DNA from: Echiichthys vipera | Taxonomy: Eukaryota > Chordata > Actinopteri > Perciformes > Trachinidae | Direction: 5' to 3' | DNA length: 64,000 bases | NCBI GenBank assembly: GCA_963691815.1 | Contig: OY829645.1 | Location: 3,844,001-3,908,000 of the forward strand | In this document: positions 55,944 to 64,000 of the stretch, one piece after another | Position numbering within the stretch: the first letter of the stretch is position 1 | How the letters are laid out: each line of letters begins with the position of its first letter | Made by a program: the position numbers and the translations under genes | The notes under the pieces: model-generated | Told to the model about the DNA's origin: nothing | Database searches by the model: none | The model's input: the letters and a program-made list of their open reading frames with translations, nothing else

Positions 55944-56790
55944 TCAGAGTATGCATGGTCTGATCTCTAATTCTACAGATTTCTTTGAGAATGAAGGATT
56001 AAGGTTTTTTATATACTTAAATATTAACGCTGGACTGCTAAAAAATATATACAATCTGTTTACAGTGTGATCAGGCCTTAAAACCACCTGTCACGTTACA
56101 ATTTGCACAAGCAGATGCTTTATTGTAGGCTCATTACAAATAATAGAATAACATTATGTCACTTGTCATTTTAGAAAAGTAAACCACTTAATAACACGAT
56201 CATTATTTGTAAAAATATGAAGGGATTCATGCAGGGTTCACGCAACCATAGATAATGCATTAGTCATCTTTTCCAAAGGTTAGCAATTGACGTTAACCTT
56301 TGCTGACTAGGCTAACCATTGATAGCATATCCATCGATAACAATAGCTTGCCTGGAATAAATCAATTTACCAGAAAAAATGTCATTACATTAAAAACGTA
56401 GTCTACTTCAAAACGAGGAATAACCAAACAGGTAGATAGGTCTACCATCGTATGCATTCATGCATTACTTACAGTTAACGGTGTTCGAATAAACGAAATG
56501 ACATCTTAAAATAAATTGGAAACATACCTGAAAACACGCACGTCTTCCACGCAAACTTATAAGTAGTTGTTGTTGTTGTTGTTGTTGTTGCTGCTGCTGC
56601 TTAAAAAGTACGGCTAATTTTTCGACTTTCTCGAATCTTGGTAGGATGAGTAGAACGCTCATTGGCGGGTGTCTGACATTTCTCGAAGGACCCAGCGCGT
56701 TGATTGGTCGAATCTTCGAAGATAAATGACAGCCCATTGGAAACCGATTACCAACATTCGAAGAATGAAAGTTAGACAATCAGCTGGCAG
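55944..56790 (-). promoter_or_regulatory. 5' region of element D, shared with element C
   Basis: Homologous to 29380-30234 in element C, including TCGAAGATTCGACCAATCAA, a Gln-type (CAG)n(CAA)n tract (56565-56600 on this strand) and the segment TCATTCTCAAAGAAATCTGT before ATGGATCC. Being kept in both copies, it probably contains the promoter and an untranslated first exon. No TATA box is obvious. Confidence 0.5.
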
Positions 56791-56849
56791 GGAGCGCCAT
56801 CGAGCGACTACGTCGAAAATTGCACCCCCCCGTTCACAAATTTCTGGAT

Positions 56850-58281
56850 CCGCCCCTGCAGGTGGTGTTCCAAAAATAAAATCCAACCATTCCTCCTTCA
56901 GGTCTTCTTTCTTAGGCAATGCATGTAGTGTCAATGTTTTATTGCCACACATAATTGATGATGACATGTATAGCCGCATGTCGTCATTCAATCGCTGGTT
57001 GTCGAGGTGGTGTCCAGCAAACAACGTGGGCTTTATTGACAATTGGAACAGCTTTTGGGGAAAACCTGGTCTAATTGAAAGAGGCGGCATCCCACTTTGG
57101 ATGGAGCGGCTATTTTATCCAAAAATCTGGCAGAGTTTACTAGACGACCGAAAACATGACAATCCAAAGTCAAGACCAGGAGACAGAGTTGCAGTCTTAC
57201 ACGCTTCTCTGCGCCTCAGTTACAGCGGTCACCCACTTATAAGCTCATAGAAACTTTGTCTGCTCCCCGACTACCCAGATGTATTAAAACAAATAGAGGA
57301 ATTACTCACAGCAACCTAGTCAAGATTAATACATCTAATCTAACAGAATCAAAAAATAAGGTTATCAAGTGTGGATTGCTGAATATAAGATCACTTCCAC
57401 CCAAATCATTCTTTTCTTAGTGAATGATTTGATAATTGATCAGACCATTGACTTATTTTGTTTAACTGAGACCTGGTTAAAGCAGGAGGATTTTGTTAGT
57501 CTGAATGAATCAACGCCTCCAACTCATATTAATGCTCACATCCCTCGAGGCTCAGGACGAGGAGGCGGGGTTGCAGCCATCTTTAACTCTTGCTTACTGC
57601 TCAAACCTAAACCTAAACCGAAGTATAGCTCATTTGAAAGTCTTGCTATTAGTTTCTCTCATCCAAACTGGAAAATGCAAAAACCAGTTTTGATAGTTAC
57701 TGTGTATCGGCCACCTGGTCCTTACTCTGAATTCCTAAGTGAATTTGCAGAGTTTCTATCTGAAAGAGTTCTCAGCACAGATAAAGTCATCATAGTGGGT
57801 GATTTCAACATTCATGTAGACGTTGACAGCGACTGCCTCAGTTCTGCATTTAATTGATGTCTGATGACGGAGGGGAGGGGAGGTGTAAGGGTGGCTGTGG
57901 CAGGGGGCAGAGGCAGAGGCAGAGGGGGGAGGGGGGGCAGAGTAGGGAGGGAGTTGAGTCTTCTGACTGCCTGGTGGCAGAAACTGTCTTTGAGCCTACT
58001 TGTTTTGGCTCGGAGACTCCGCAGTCTCCTCCCCGACGGCAGCAGGCTGAAGAGGCTGTGGGCAGCAGGCCGGTCGAGGCAGACGGCCGTCCACTTTGAG
58101 CCTGGTTCTGCTGGAGGTTTCTTCCTGTTAAAAGGGAGTTTTTCCTCTCCATTGTCGCCAAGTGCTTGCTCACTGTGGGAACTGTTGGGTTTTCTATTCT
58201 ATGATATTGTAAAGTGCCTTGAGATAAATGTTTTTTATGATTTGGCGCTATACAAATAAAATTGAATTGAATTGAATTGAA
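56850..58281 (+). mobile_element. L2-A copy 3, chimeric and deleted
   Basis: Plus-strand copy with the SGNH-like ORF1 end (about 56960-57130, NNVGFIDNWNSFWGKPG), the endonuclease (57369-57857) and, after a deletion of the whole reverse transcriptase, a G-rich segment (57860-58075) resembling another repeat (GCTCGGAGACTCCGCAGTCT). The L2-A tail follows, ending in ATTGAATTGAATTGAAT. Confidence 0.85.
57369..57857 (+). pseudogene. L2-A copy 3 endonuclease
   Basis: The frame carries LFCLTETWLKQEDFVSLNES, GRGGGVAAIFNSCLL, PVLIVTVYRPPGPYSEFL and KVIIVGDFNIHVDVDSD, then stops where the LINE was deleted. It retains more of the endonuclease than copy 1 (the GDFNIHVD block), but the later SDH block is gone. 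Confidence 0.85.
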
Positions 58282-59299
58282 TAAAACAAAAACGAAGTTG
58301 TTCCGTCGCCATAGCAAGTTGCCGTCACTATGTTCGCTGAGCTGCAGAAATGAGCTCTGATACGTCCTGTCTACCGGTGGGCGGGAGCAAGCTAGCTCGG
58401 CTGGGCGCGAGGCGTGGCCATGAATACTAATTTTGAGGGTGATGTCACACCGACGGAGTTTCCTCATCCGCTCGTTTTTCTCTGTCTCATTCTCATTCTC
58501 TCTCTCATTGCCTAATATAGGTAATGTGGGCTTGAGGAACACTTTCACGCGCAGCATGCATATGCAACTTGTAGAGACCTATAGTATTTCAACAAAAACA
58601 AGAATTCTCAGTTTTTCGCGGAAAGAGGACCTTTAATACATGTATATATGCATTTATTAAACTCAACAACACTTATGAACAACAGCAGATAGGGTGAACT
58701 TCTTTCATGTATTAACACCTAACATCCCATCACTCTGTTTGGGGGTTTATAGGGCTGTGTTGGGCTTTTTTGCACCATGATATGGTGATCTTTTTTAGTA
58801 GTTTTTAAAAATGTATGTAAGCTGAGTAAAGAAGAAACCCTAATGAAACAGGTAATGATAGATACCTTGAACAGCCAGTTTCACAGGCCCAATGGTAAGG
58901 GCAGCACTGAAAAAGATAGAAGAATTCTGTCAGGGCCGTTATTTTGGTTGTGACATAAATTTACTGCACTTACCCCAGTTTTTAAGCAGAGGAGGAGCTT
59001 AATTATATGGATGCGTGGGGAGAAAAGAGTATTAAAAATCAAAGTAGTAGTTGTAGCCAGAGATGGTATTAATTCCTCTCTACACTTCACAGATGTTGTT
59101 GTGTTGTAAATTCCGCTCTAATGTCATGTCCAGGAAACAATGTTAAGTTAGTTTGATCATTTTTATCTCATGTCTATGTTTTCTTGTGAAGTCCACTTTG
59201 TCTTTCATGTTCACATAGGGCCACCATGGACAAAAGCTACTGCAAGTTAATACACTCACATTTTGGCTGAATAACTACTTGCAAAGTCTGTTAGTCATA
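58282..59299. other. Unassigned spacer
   Basis: Mixed composition. 58300-58620 is CpG-containing and ends GGAAAGAGGACCTTTAA, reminiscent of a short DNA repeat. The remainder is AT-rich. No gene or confirmed element boundary. Confidence 0.4.
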
Positions 59300-59769
59300 T
59301 GTTGCAAAGACTGGCCAATGGCTTGTTCAGTTTCGTAGGTCTTAATCAGTGGCCTGATGGCCGTTGCTGTTCCCTGGTCAGCTTTCGAGGTCTACAGGAC
59401 CACGTGTACACGATTGTTGACAACCTCGACCGGGAACCTGCACATGTGATTGGACAAGCCGCATCAACAGATTCCCAGGAAGACCAAACACCAAGAAACA
59501 CCTGTTTTACATTTTTGATATAACCATGGGTCAGGGAGAGAACAGGCAGCCAGATTTCATGACCTGATACACGCTGTTGATGGCAGGGAAAGGTTTCTGA
59601 CCCAGAGCTCTGAATGCTGTGCTTTACTTACATTTTACTAAAACTTGTACTTTATTGAACTTAATGCTTACATAAAATGTATCTTAGATTCAAAGGATCC
59701 AATCTCTCTCTCTTCATTAAACGGACGCGCGGAGGCTGGTGAACAAGGTCCAGAGGCCCAGCTCCAACA
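59300..59769 (+). repeat. 5' LTR of the endogenous retrovirus
   Basis: Starts TGTTGC and ends CTCCAACA, aligning with the solo LTR except for a shorter left part (470 versus 587 bp). Confidence 0.78.
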
Positions 59770-59906
59770 CAAGCCAGACCCATGGTGGACATGGAAGTCA
59801 TGGAGGCCATGGTGGGCGGGAAAGAGAACGGGGCAGAAGCAGAAGCAACTTCAACCAAAGCCCTCGTAGCTAGCAGTCACCAGATGCCTGTTTCTTGTGT
59901 GGCCAG

Positions 59907-62069
59907 TAGTGATGGGTCGGGCAACACCGATGCGTCGGCGCATGCGTCGAGCTCAGAGAGCGAAGCCCCGTGTCGGTGCGCGTATCGTTTTGAGAAAAGT
60001 CACGTGACCGATACAGCTGCTGTATCGCCTATCACGTAGCACGCCAGCCCCCCCCCAAACTGTTTAAAATGAAGCGCATCTGTCAACACGCACCTCTGCA
60101 ATACATCAGTATACTGCGACAATGTGGCAATCAAACAAGAGAAAACATTCCGCCGTGTGGGACAATTTTGATCTTATATCGCCAAATAAGGTATTTGTTT
60201 TTAATTCCTTGCTGTTTAATCGTGTTCCTCTCAGTTCCCACTTGATCCATCATTCCTGATTCTGATTCCATCAGAATTGCAAAAACATTTCAAATTTCAA
60301 GTTTTAAAAAAAACATTTTTTGCAGGTTAAATGTCGAGTTTGTACGACAGAACTGTCATACATAAATAAAAGCACATCCTCGATGCTGAGGCACTTCAGA
60401 GCCAAGCACGAGAATGAGGCCACAAATAGGACGCCACCAGGAACGGACACAGGTCGGCCTGTAGAGACATTTTAAAATGTCGTCATGGTCGCTTTATTGA
60501 TAATCAATTCATATTATTTTGATATTACTTCATTTTGACCATCCAGCTTCCAGAAAGCAAGTTCTGGACAAGGCCATCCTTAATTTTATAATTAAGGACT
60601 GCCAACCCCTCAATGTCGTGGAGAACGAGGGATTCAGGGAACTAATTCATGTCCTTGAGCCATCATATGTTCTGCCAACCAGAAAGGTTTGTATAGAGAA
60701 GCAGTTGATATATCCAATTCTTTTCATATTTAATTTAAATATACTGATTAACTTTTGGTTTAACTTGGTTTAATTTTCAGACCATCAAAGAAATGGTGGA
60801 CAAAAAATACAATGAGGAACGAGAACGAGTGAAACTGGAAGTAAAGCAAGCTGTGGCAGTGAGTATAACAGCTGACATGTGGACCTGTGTGAACATGGAG
60901 GCCTACTTGGCTCTGACCTGTCACTACATTAATGAAAATATGCAGTTGTGTACATCTGTGTTGGTCACACTGCTGACAATTTTGCCCTAGTCAAAAGGGG
61001 CATTATGGATGAGTGGGCCATAACCAACAAAGTAAAGTGTCTTGTGACCTACACGGCAGCTAACATGATCGCATCCACAAGAAGTCTCGAAATTCGGCAT
61101 ACAGTTTGCATTGCACATAGTCTTAATTTAATAGTCAGAAAATCCTGTGACCAAATCCCCGCACTTACATCCATCAGACACAAATCCAGGCAAATTGTTA
61201 CACATTTCAGATCCAGCACCACAGCAAAAGAGAAGCTTACTCAAGTGCAGCAACAGATGGGACGGCCAGCCCTAAAACATCTCAATGAGGTACCAACACG
61301 CTGGAACAGCACCTATGAAATGCTGAAAAGGCTGCATGATGAGAAGGAACCAGTGTGGGTGTCTCTTGGGTCTCTGAGAACAGACATCACTCCACTGACG
61401 GCTGATGAGTTCACCATCATTGGTGAAGCACTCCTTGTGCTTGCTCCTTTCCATCAAGCTACAGTGGAGTTGTCTGAAGAGAAAAGAGTTTCAGGGTCAA
61501 AGGTCATCCCGATGATGAAAATGCTCTACCATGCACTTGAGCGTAACGCTTCAAACATTCACACGCAGGCAGCAATAAACCTCAATGAACATCTAAAGCG
61601 TCGAGTCACAGACACTGCTTCCGGTCTGGAGTCTTTATGTGTGTTGACGCTATCCACACTTCTAGACCCCAGGTTCAAATCACTTGGGTTCCGTAGTATA
61701 ACTAAGTGCATGTGTATATATAAAAAAATAAAAAATCTTCTCCCTGCCTCAAGTACATCAACAACCTCACATTCACAGCACTTTCATTTTTATTTTTACG
61801 TTATGACCTCAAAGATAATGATATTTAAACTTTAATTAAGACATGAAATGGTACAATATTAAATGCAATACCTTGAAATATGTTATTGTATAGTCAATAC
61901 TTGATCATTAAATCAGTACGTCAGTTGAGTCTGTCGTTGGGTTGCTGTAATGATTTTTAAGATCCAGCAGGTGTCAGTATTGAGCGACAGTGACACAGTG
62001 CCGATACAGTATGATACAGTTTGGGTGATGTGTCGAAATGCTTCATGAGGCCTCATCTACCCATCACTA
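59907..62069 (+). mobile_element. hAT transposon copy 2, 2163 bp
   Basis: Ends TAGTGATGGG and CCCATCACTA with the exact 8-bp duplication GTGGCCAG (59899-59906, 62070-62077). It is the plus-strand sibling of 39617-43110, without the Tigger insertion and with the 3' part of the transposase deleted. Confidence 0.96.
60122..61835 (+). pseudogene. hAT transposase copy 2, C-terminally deleted
   Basis: Exon 1 (60122-60190) gives NKRKHSAVWDNFDLISPNK and exon 2 (about 60327-60452) CRVCTTELSYINKSTSSMLR with HFRAKHE, a BED finger. A further exon (about 60545-60690) matches copy 1. The catalytic body starts at about 60781, but a 22-bp deletion after TSVL (about 60964) shifts the frame; the rest reads on at 60960-61720 to FKSLGFRSITKC and then jumps to the 3' UTR, so the dimerisation segment is lost. 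Copy 1 retains that segment. Confidence 0.9.
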
Positions 62070-62569
62070 GTGGCCAGCAAGGCAACTGGAATAAAGACTG
62101 TCCAAAACTGTACCAATATGAGGCTCATGGTGACGAATTCTGCAGGAGTTCCCAGTGCAGAGGAAAGGGGAGGTGACACACACATACACATACACAGATG
62201 TAATATGTTCATTTGTAATAACTTGTTTAAAACCTACAATCGACAGAACTTAAGTTAATGAATGGTCTCGGTCTTCCATTGGGATGGTCTAATTGGGCCA
62301 GAATCGGCATTCGATTATGTTGGTCTGCACCCACATTGGGGTAGTTGCGGTGTTTTCCTCACTTTATTAAATACTCTGAATGAGAAAACAAATCATCACT
62401 CGCGTGATCATTCATCCCTCTTTTCTAGAGTGTAACACAGACACATGCACATGACACATTAGGAAAGCTGATACCAATATGATACCCACACCTGTGCACA
62501 CCCAGAGAAAGAGGCTTATAAAAACATGCCCACTTAGACATTAACTGTGTGTGACCAATTGATGTATTT

Positions 62570-62725
62570 TTTTAGTAGACTCTGGAGCTACCCACTCAGT
62601 TTTACGATTTAATACTCTGAAAGTCACTCCTCCACTAGGTCAAAGATCTGTGTATTCTGTGTCTGCTTCAGGAGGCGTTCAGCGAGAAGACTTCACCACT
62701 CCCCTATCCTGTTTGGGTAATCAGG
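62570..62725 (+). pseudogene. Retroviral protease remnant
   Basis: Translation shows FLVDSGATHSV, the catalytic Asp-Ser-Gly of an aspartic protease, followed by hydrophobic strands. It is bounded by stops. In a retrovirus it would cut Gag and Pol precursors. Confidence 0.75.
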
Positions 62726-62849
62726 GATTCAAATTCAGTCAATTTTTATGGGCCACGGGGACCTGCATTGGACAAGCCACTATTCAGAGGCCCAGACCAC
62801 CAATATGAGTCGTCATGGTATCAGGAAACCAATGACAAATTAAGTCACA

Positions 62850-63165
62850 TTCATGTATTGGGGCCCCAGGTTTACTGCACTAGCTGTGGTAGTAGATATG
62901 TTCTCCAAATGGACAGAAGCTTTCCCCTCAAAGAAAACTGACGGAAGCGCAGTTGCTGGGTGAAATAATACCCAGATAGGGAATTCCAACAAAAATAACC
63001 AGTGACAATGGCACCCATTTTGTAAACCAAGGTCTGAAAGAGGTAAGTGAAATACTAGGTTTCAAACTACAAACCCATTGTGCCTATCATCCACAATCTA
63101 GTGGGGCAGTGGAAAGAGCTAATGGCTCACTAAAAGCCAAATTTACTCAATTGTTGTGGTTCAGT
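62850..63165 (+). pseudogene. Retroviral integrase core remnant
   Basis: In shifting frames the three catalytic blocks are readable: VVDMFSKWTEAFP (Asp), TSDNGTHFV (Asp) and SSGAVERANGSLKAKF (Glu), with proper spacing. Stops and a shift lie between the first and second. After 63165 the sequence is unrelated. The N-terminal zinc part and most of pol are deleted. Confidence 0.8.
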
Positions 63166-63327
63166 TTATTTTGTATTTGTGGCTGGCTTTCTGTTTGTGC
63201 TCTTTTTGTTTACCCTCCCTTTCTGTTTTTTTTGAAGAGCTTGTGTGTGGCAGAGGGCGTGGCTGACTCCTCCTGTCGGCAACTGAGGCGTACCTGTTCT
63301 CAATCAGCCCAATTCCTCAACCTCTTA
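63166..63327. other. Short unassigned spacer
   Basis: T-rich then mixed sequence between the integrase remnant and the Harbinger-type element. Nothing recognised. Confidence 0.5.
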
Positions 63328-63920
63328 GAGCGTGATCACACTATCCTTTTGGCCGCGGCCAAAACCGGTTTTTCAGCTAAAGTCTAGTACCTTTAAGTAG
63401 TGTGAGCTCACCCGCTCCGCGCTCAACTGGGGCCAGCTGGGCCGCCACGGCCCGCTTGAAAGAGGTGGGCTTTAGCGGAGCCGTTTGCACATGTACGAGC
63501 ACGAGCGTGCGCACGTGTACGAGCAAGAGCACGAGCCCTACGGCAGTAGCGTTATGTCCGCCTGTTCGGACATGTAAATAGAAGGACGGACCATGCGCGG
63601 ACATTTAACAACAACAACAATGGTGGTGAAAGGTTCACGTTGTGTTTACTGCAGATTTGGTCGGATGAAAATATTCAAAAACAGTCGACAAGACGCACAA
63701 AAACTCAGAGGTCTACGGAAAGATTTGTAAAAAAAAGCCACACACACGCGATCAATGCGTGTGACGTGTTACGGCTTGAAGGCGTATGGACAGCAAGAAG
63801 CATTGGCCGAGGCCCGGGTAGTGTGAGTACAAACGGGGCTGGGGCGCTGGGGGGAGAGGGAGGGGGGACAAGTACCCTAAAGTCCGGGTCGTGGTCCGGG
63901 AGGACAGTGTGATCACGCCC
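63328..63920 (+). mobile_element. Harbinger-type short element with SANT-like remnant
   Basis: Ends GAGCGTGATCACACT and the complement of GGGCGTGATCACACT (14 of 15 match) with TTA on each side (63325-63327, 63921-63923). Inside, after an acceptor-like TTTACTGCAG at about 63654, the sequence reads WSDENIQKQ and, in the next frame, THKNSEVYGKICKK, typical of the Myb/SANT-like protein of Harbinger elements. There is no transposase. Confidence 0.75.
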
Positions 63921-64000
63921 TTAAGCTCTGTCTGGACTCTGGCTCTCTGTTGGATTATTTCTTGCGCTCGGCCCATGTGCTGGTTACCTGTGTCTTGGTT

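Larger units (their letters stand above)
43111..56790 (-). mobile_element. Element D: large element with DUF6729-like gene, opened by a LINE
   Basis: Minus-strand coding segments on both sides of the LINE at 44600-53945 belong to one gene, and its 5' region (55944-56750) is homologous to that of element C. Its 3' part ends abruptly at hAT copy 1 (43110). I could not identify terminal inverted repeats. Two related copies in inverted orientation 12 kb or more apart, each with different internal losses, argue for a mobile element and not a host gene duplication, but this is inference. Confidence 0.55.
59770..62170 (+). pseudogene. Retroviral gag nucleocapsid region, split by hAT
   Basis: The interval 59850-59906 continues at 62070 after the hAT element. 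Across the joint there is a Cys-rich zinc-knuckle with correct Cys spacing, but the His position is changed to Asn. A stop codon precedes it at about 59872. In the virus this region packages genomic RNA. This copy is non-functional. Confidence 0.65.
59300..63165 (+). mobile_element. Endogenous retrovirus remnant
   Basis: 5' LTR at 59300-59769, a basic gag end with a zinc-knuckle region, protease (about 62570-62725) and integrase core (about 62850-63160), all on the plus strand and all with stops or shifts. Reverse transcriptase and envelope are not seen, and the 3' LTR is missing or lies beyond later sequence. A hAT element sits in the zinc-knuckle coding region. The related solo LTR is at 27688-28274. 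The order gag-protease-integrase fits a retrovirus or a related LTR element; the subgroup cannot be set from this. Confidence 0.8.

Noticed and set aside
57864..58259. 131-aa Arg/Gly-rich plus-strand frame
   Set aside because: Runs through the G-rich chimeric segment into the L2-A 3' UTR; composition-driven.
63377..63604. 75-aa frame with His/Val-rich repeats
   Set aside because: Antisense frame in the short ACGAGCACGAG-type repeats of the Harbinger-type element; no domain.

Overview
The window is eukaryotic and looks like gene-poor chromosomal DNA of a ray-finned (teleost) fish. No prokaryotic operons are present, coding segments are split by GT-AG introns, and nearly every recognisable segment belongs to a transposon type common in fish: L2/CR1-group LINEs, hAT, PIF/Harbinger, Tc1/mariner, Tigger/pogo, P-element/THAP9, an LTR retrotransposon and an endogenous retrovirus. 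I found no ordinary host gene I could defend. The species assignment is inference from repeat content.

Left third (1-28 kb). After an L2 LINE (1-2757, minus) comes a head-to-head inverted pair of a multi-exon gene that I do not recognise as a named family. Copy A is on the minus strand (2758-10886) and copy B on the plus strand (21019-27419). It encodes zinc-finger-like exons, a Ser/Thr-rich linker, a core-binding-like region, a tyrosine-recombinase catalytic domain (R-K-R-H-Y) and tandem acidic exons. A carries a Tc1-like element that itself carries a Harbinger element. B carries a 173-bp foldback element and an L2 tail. Between A and B lies a decayed THAP9/P-element gene (12008 to about 20260, plus), interrupted by a LINE fragment that holds a 2.9-kb Harbinger element with a complete 347-aa transposase.

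Middle (27.4-44 kb). A solo LTR (27688-28274), a deletion copy (element C, 29340-31700) of a large two-gene element, a 1.2-kb hAT element, an L2 copy flanked by a 60-bp target duplication (35877-38558), and a hAT element (39617-43110) with a Tigger-like element inside it.

Right third (43-64 kb). Element D (43111-56790, minus) encodes a DUF6729-like zinc-ribbon protein with a DDE-like region. It is opened by another L2-group LINE (44600-53945), itself opened by a young gag-only LTR retrotransposon (45967-51526). Further right are a chimeric L2 copy, an endogenous retrovirus remnant (59300 to about 63165) split by a second hAT copy, and a Harbinger-type short element at 63328-63920.

The regions work together mainly as a record of insertions. 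Paired copies (A/B, C/D, two hAT, two Harbinger, three L2) act as empty-site controls for each other, so many insertion boundaries and target duplications can be read directly. The least ordinary protein-coding signals are the tyrosine-recombinase gene pair and the C/D element.
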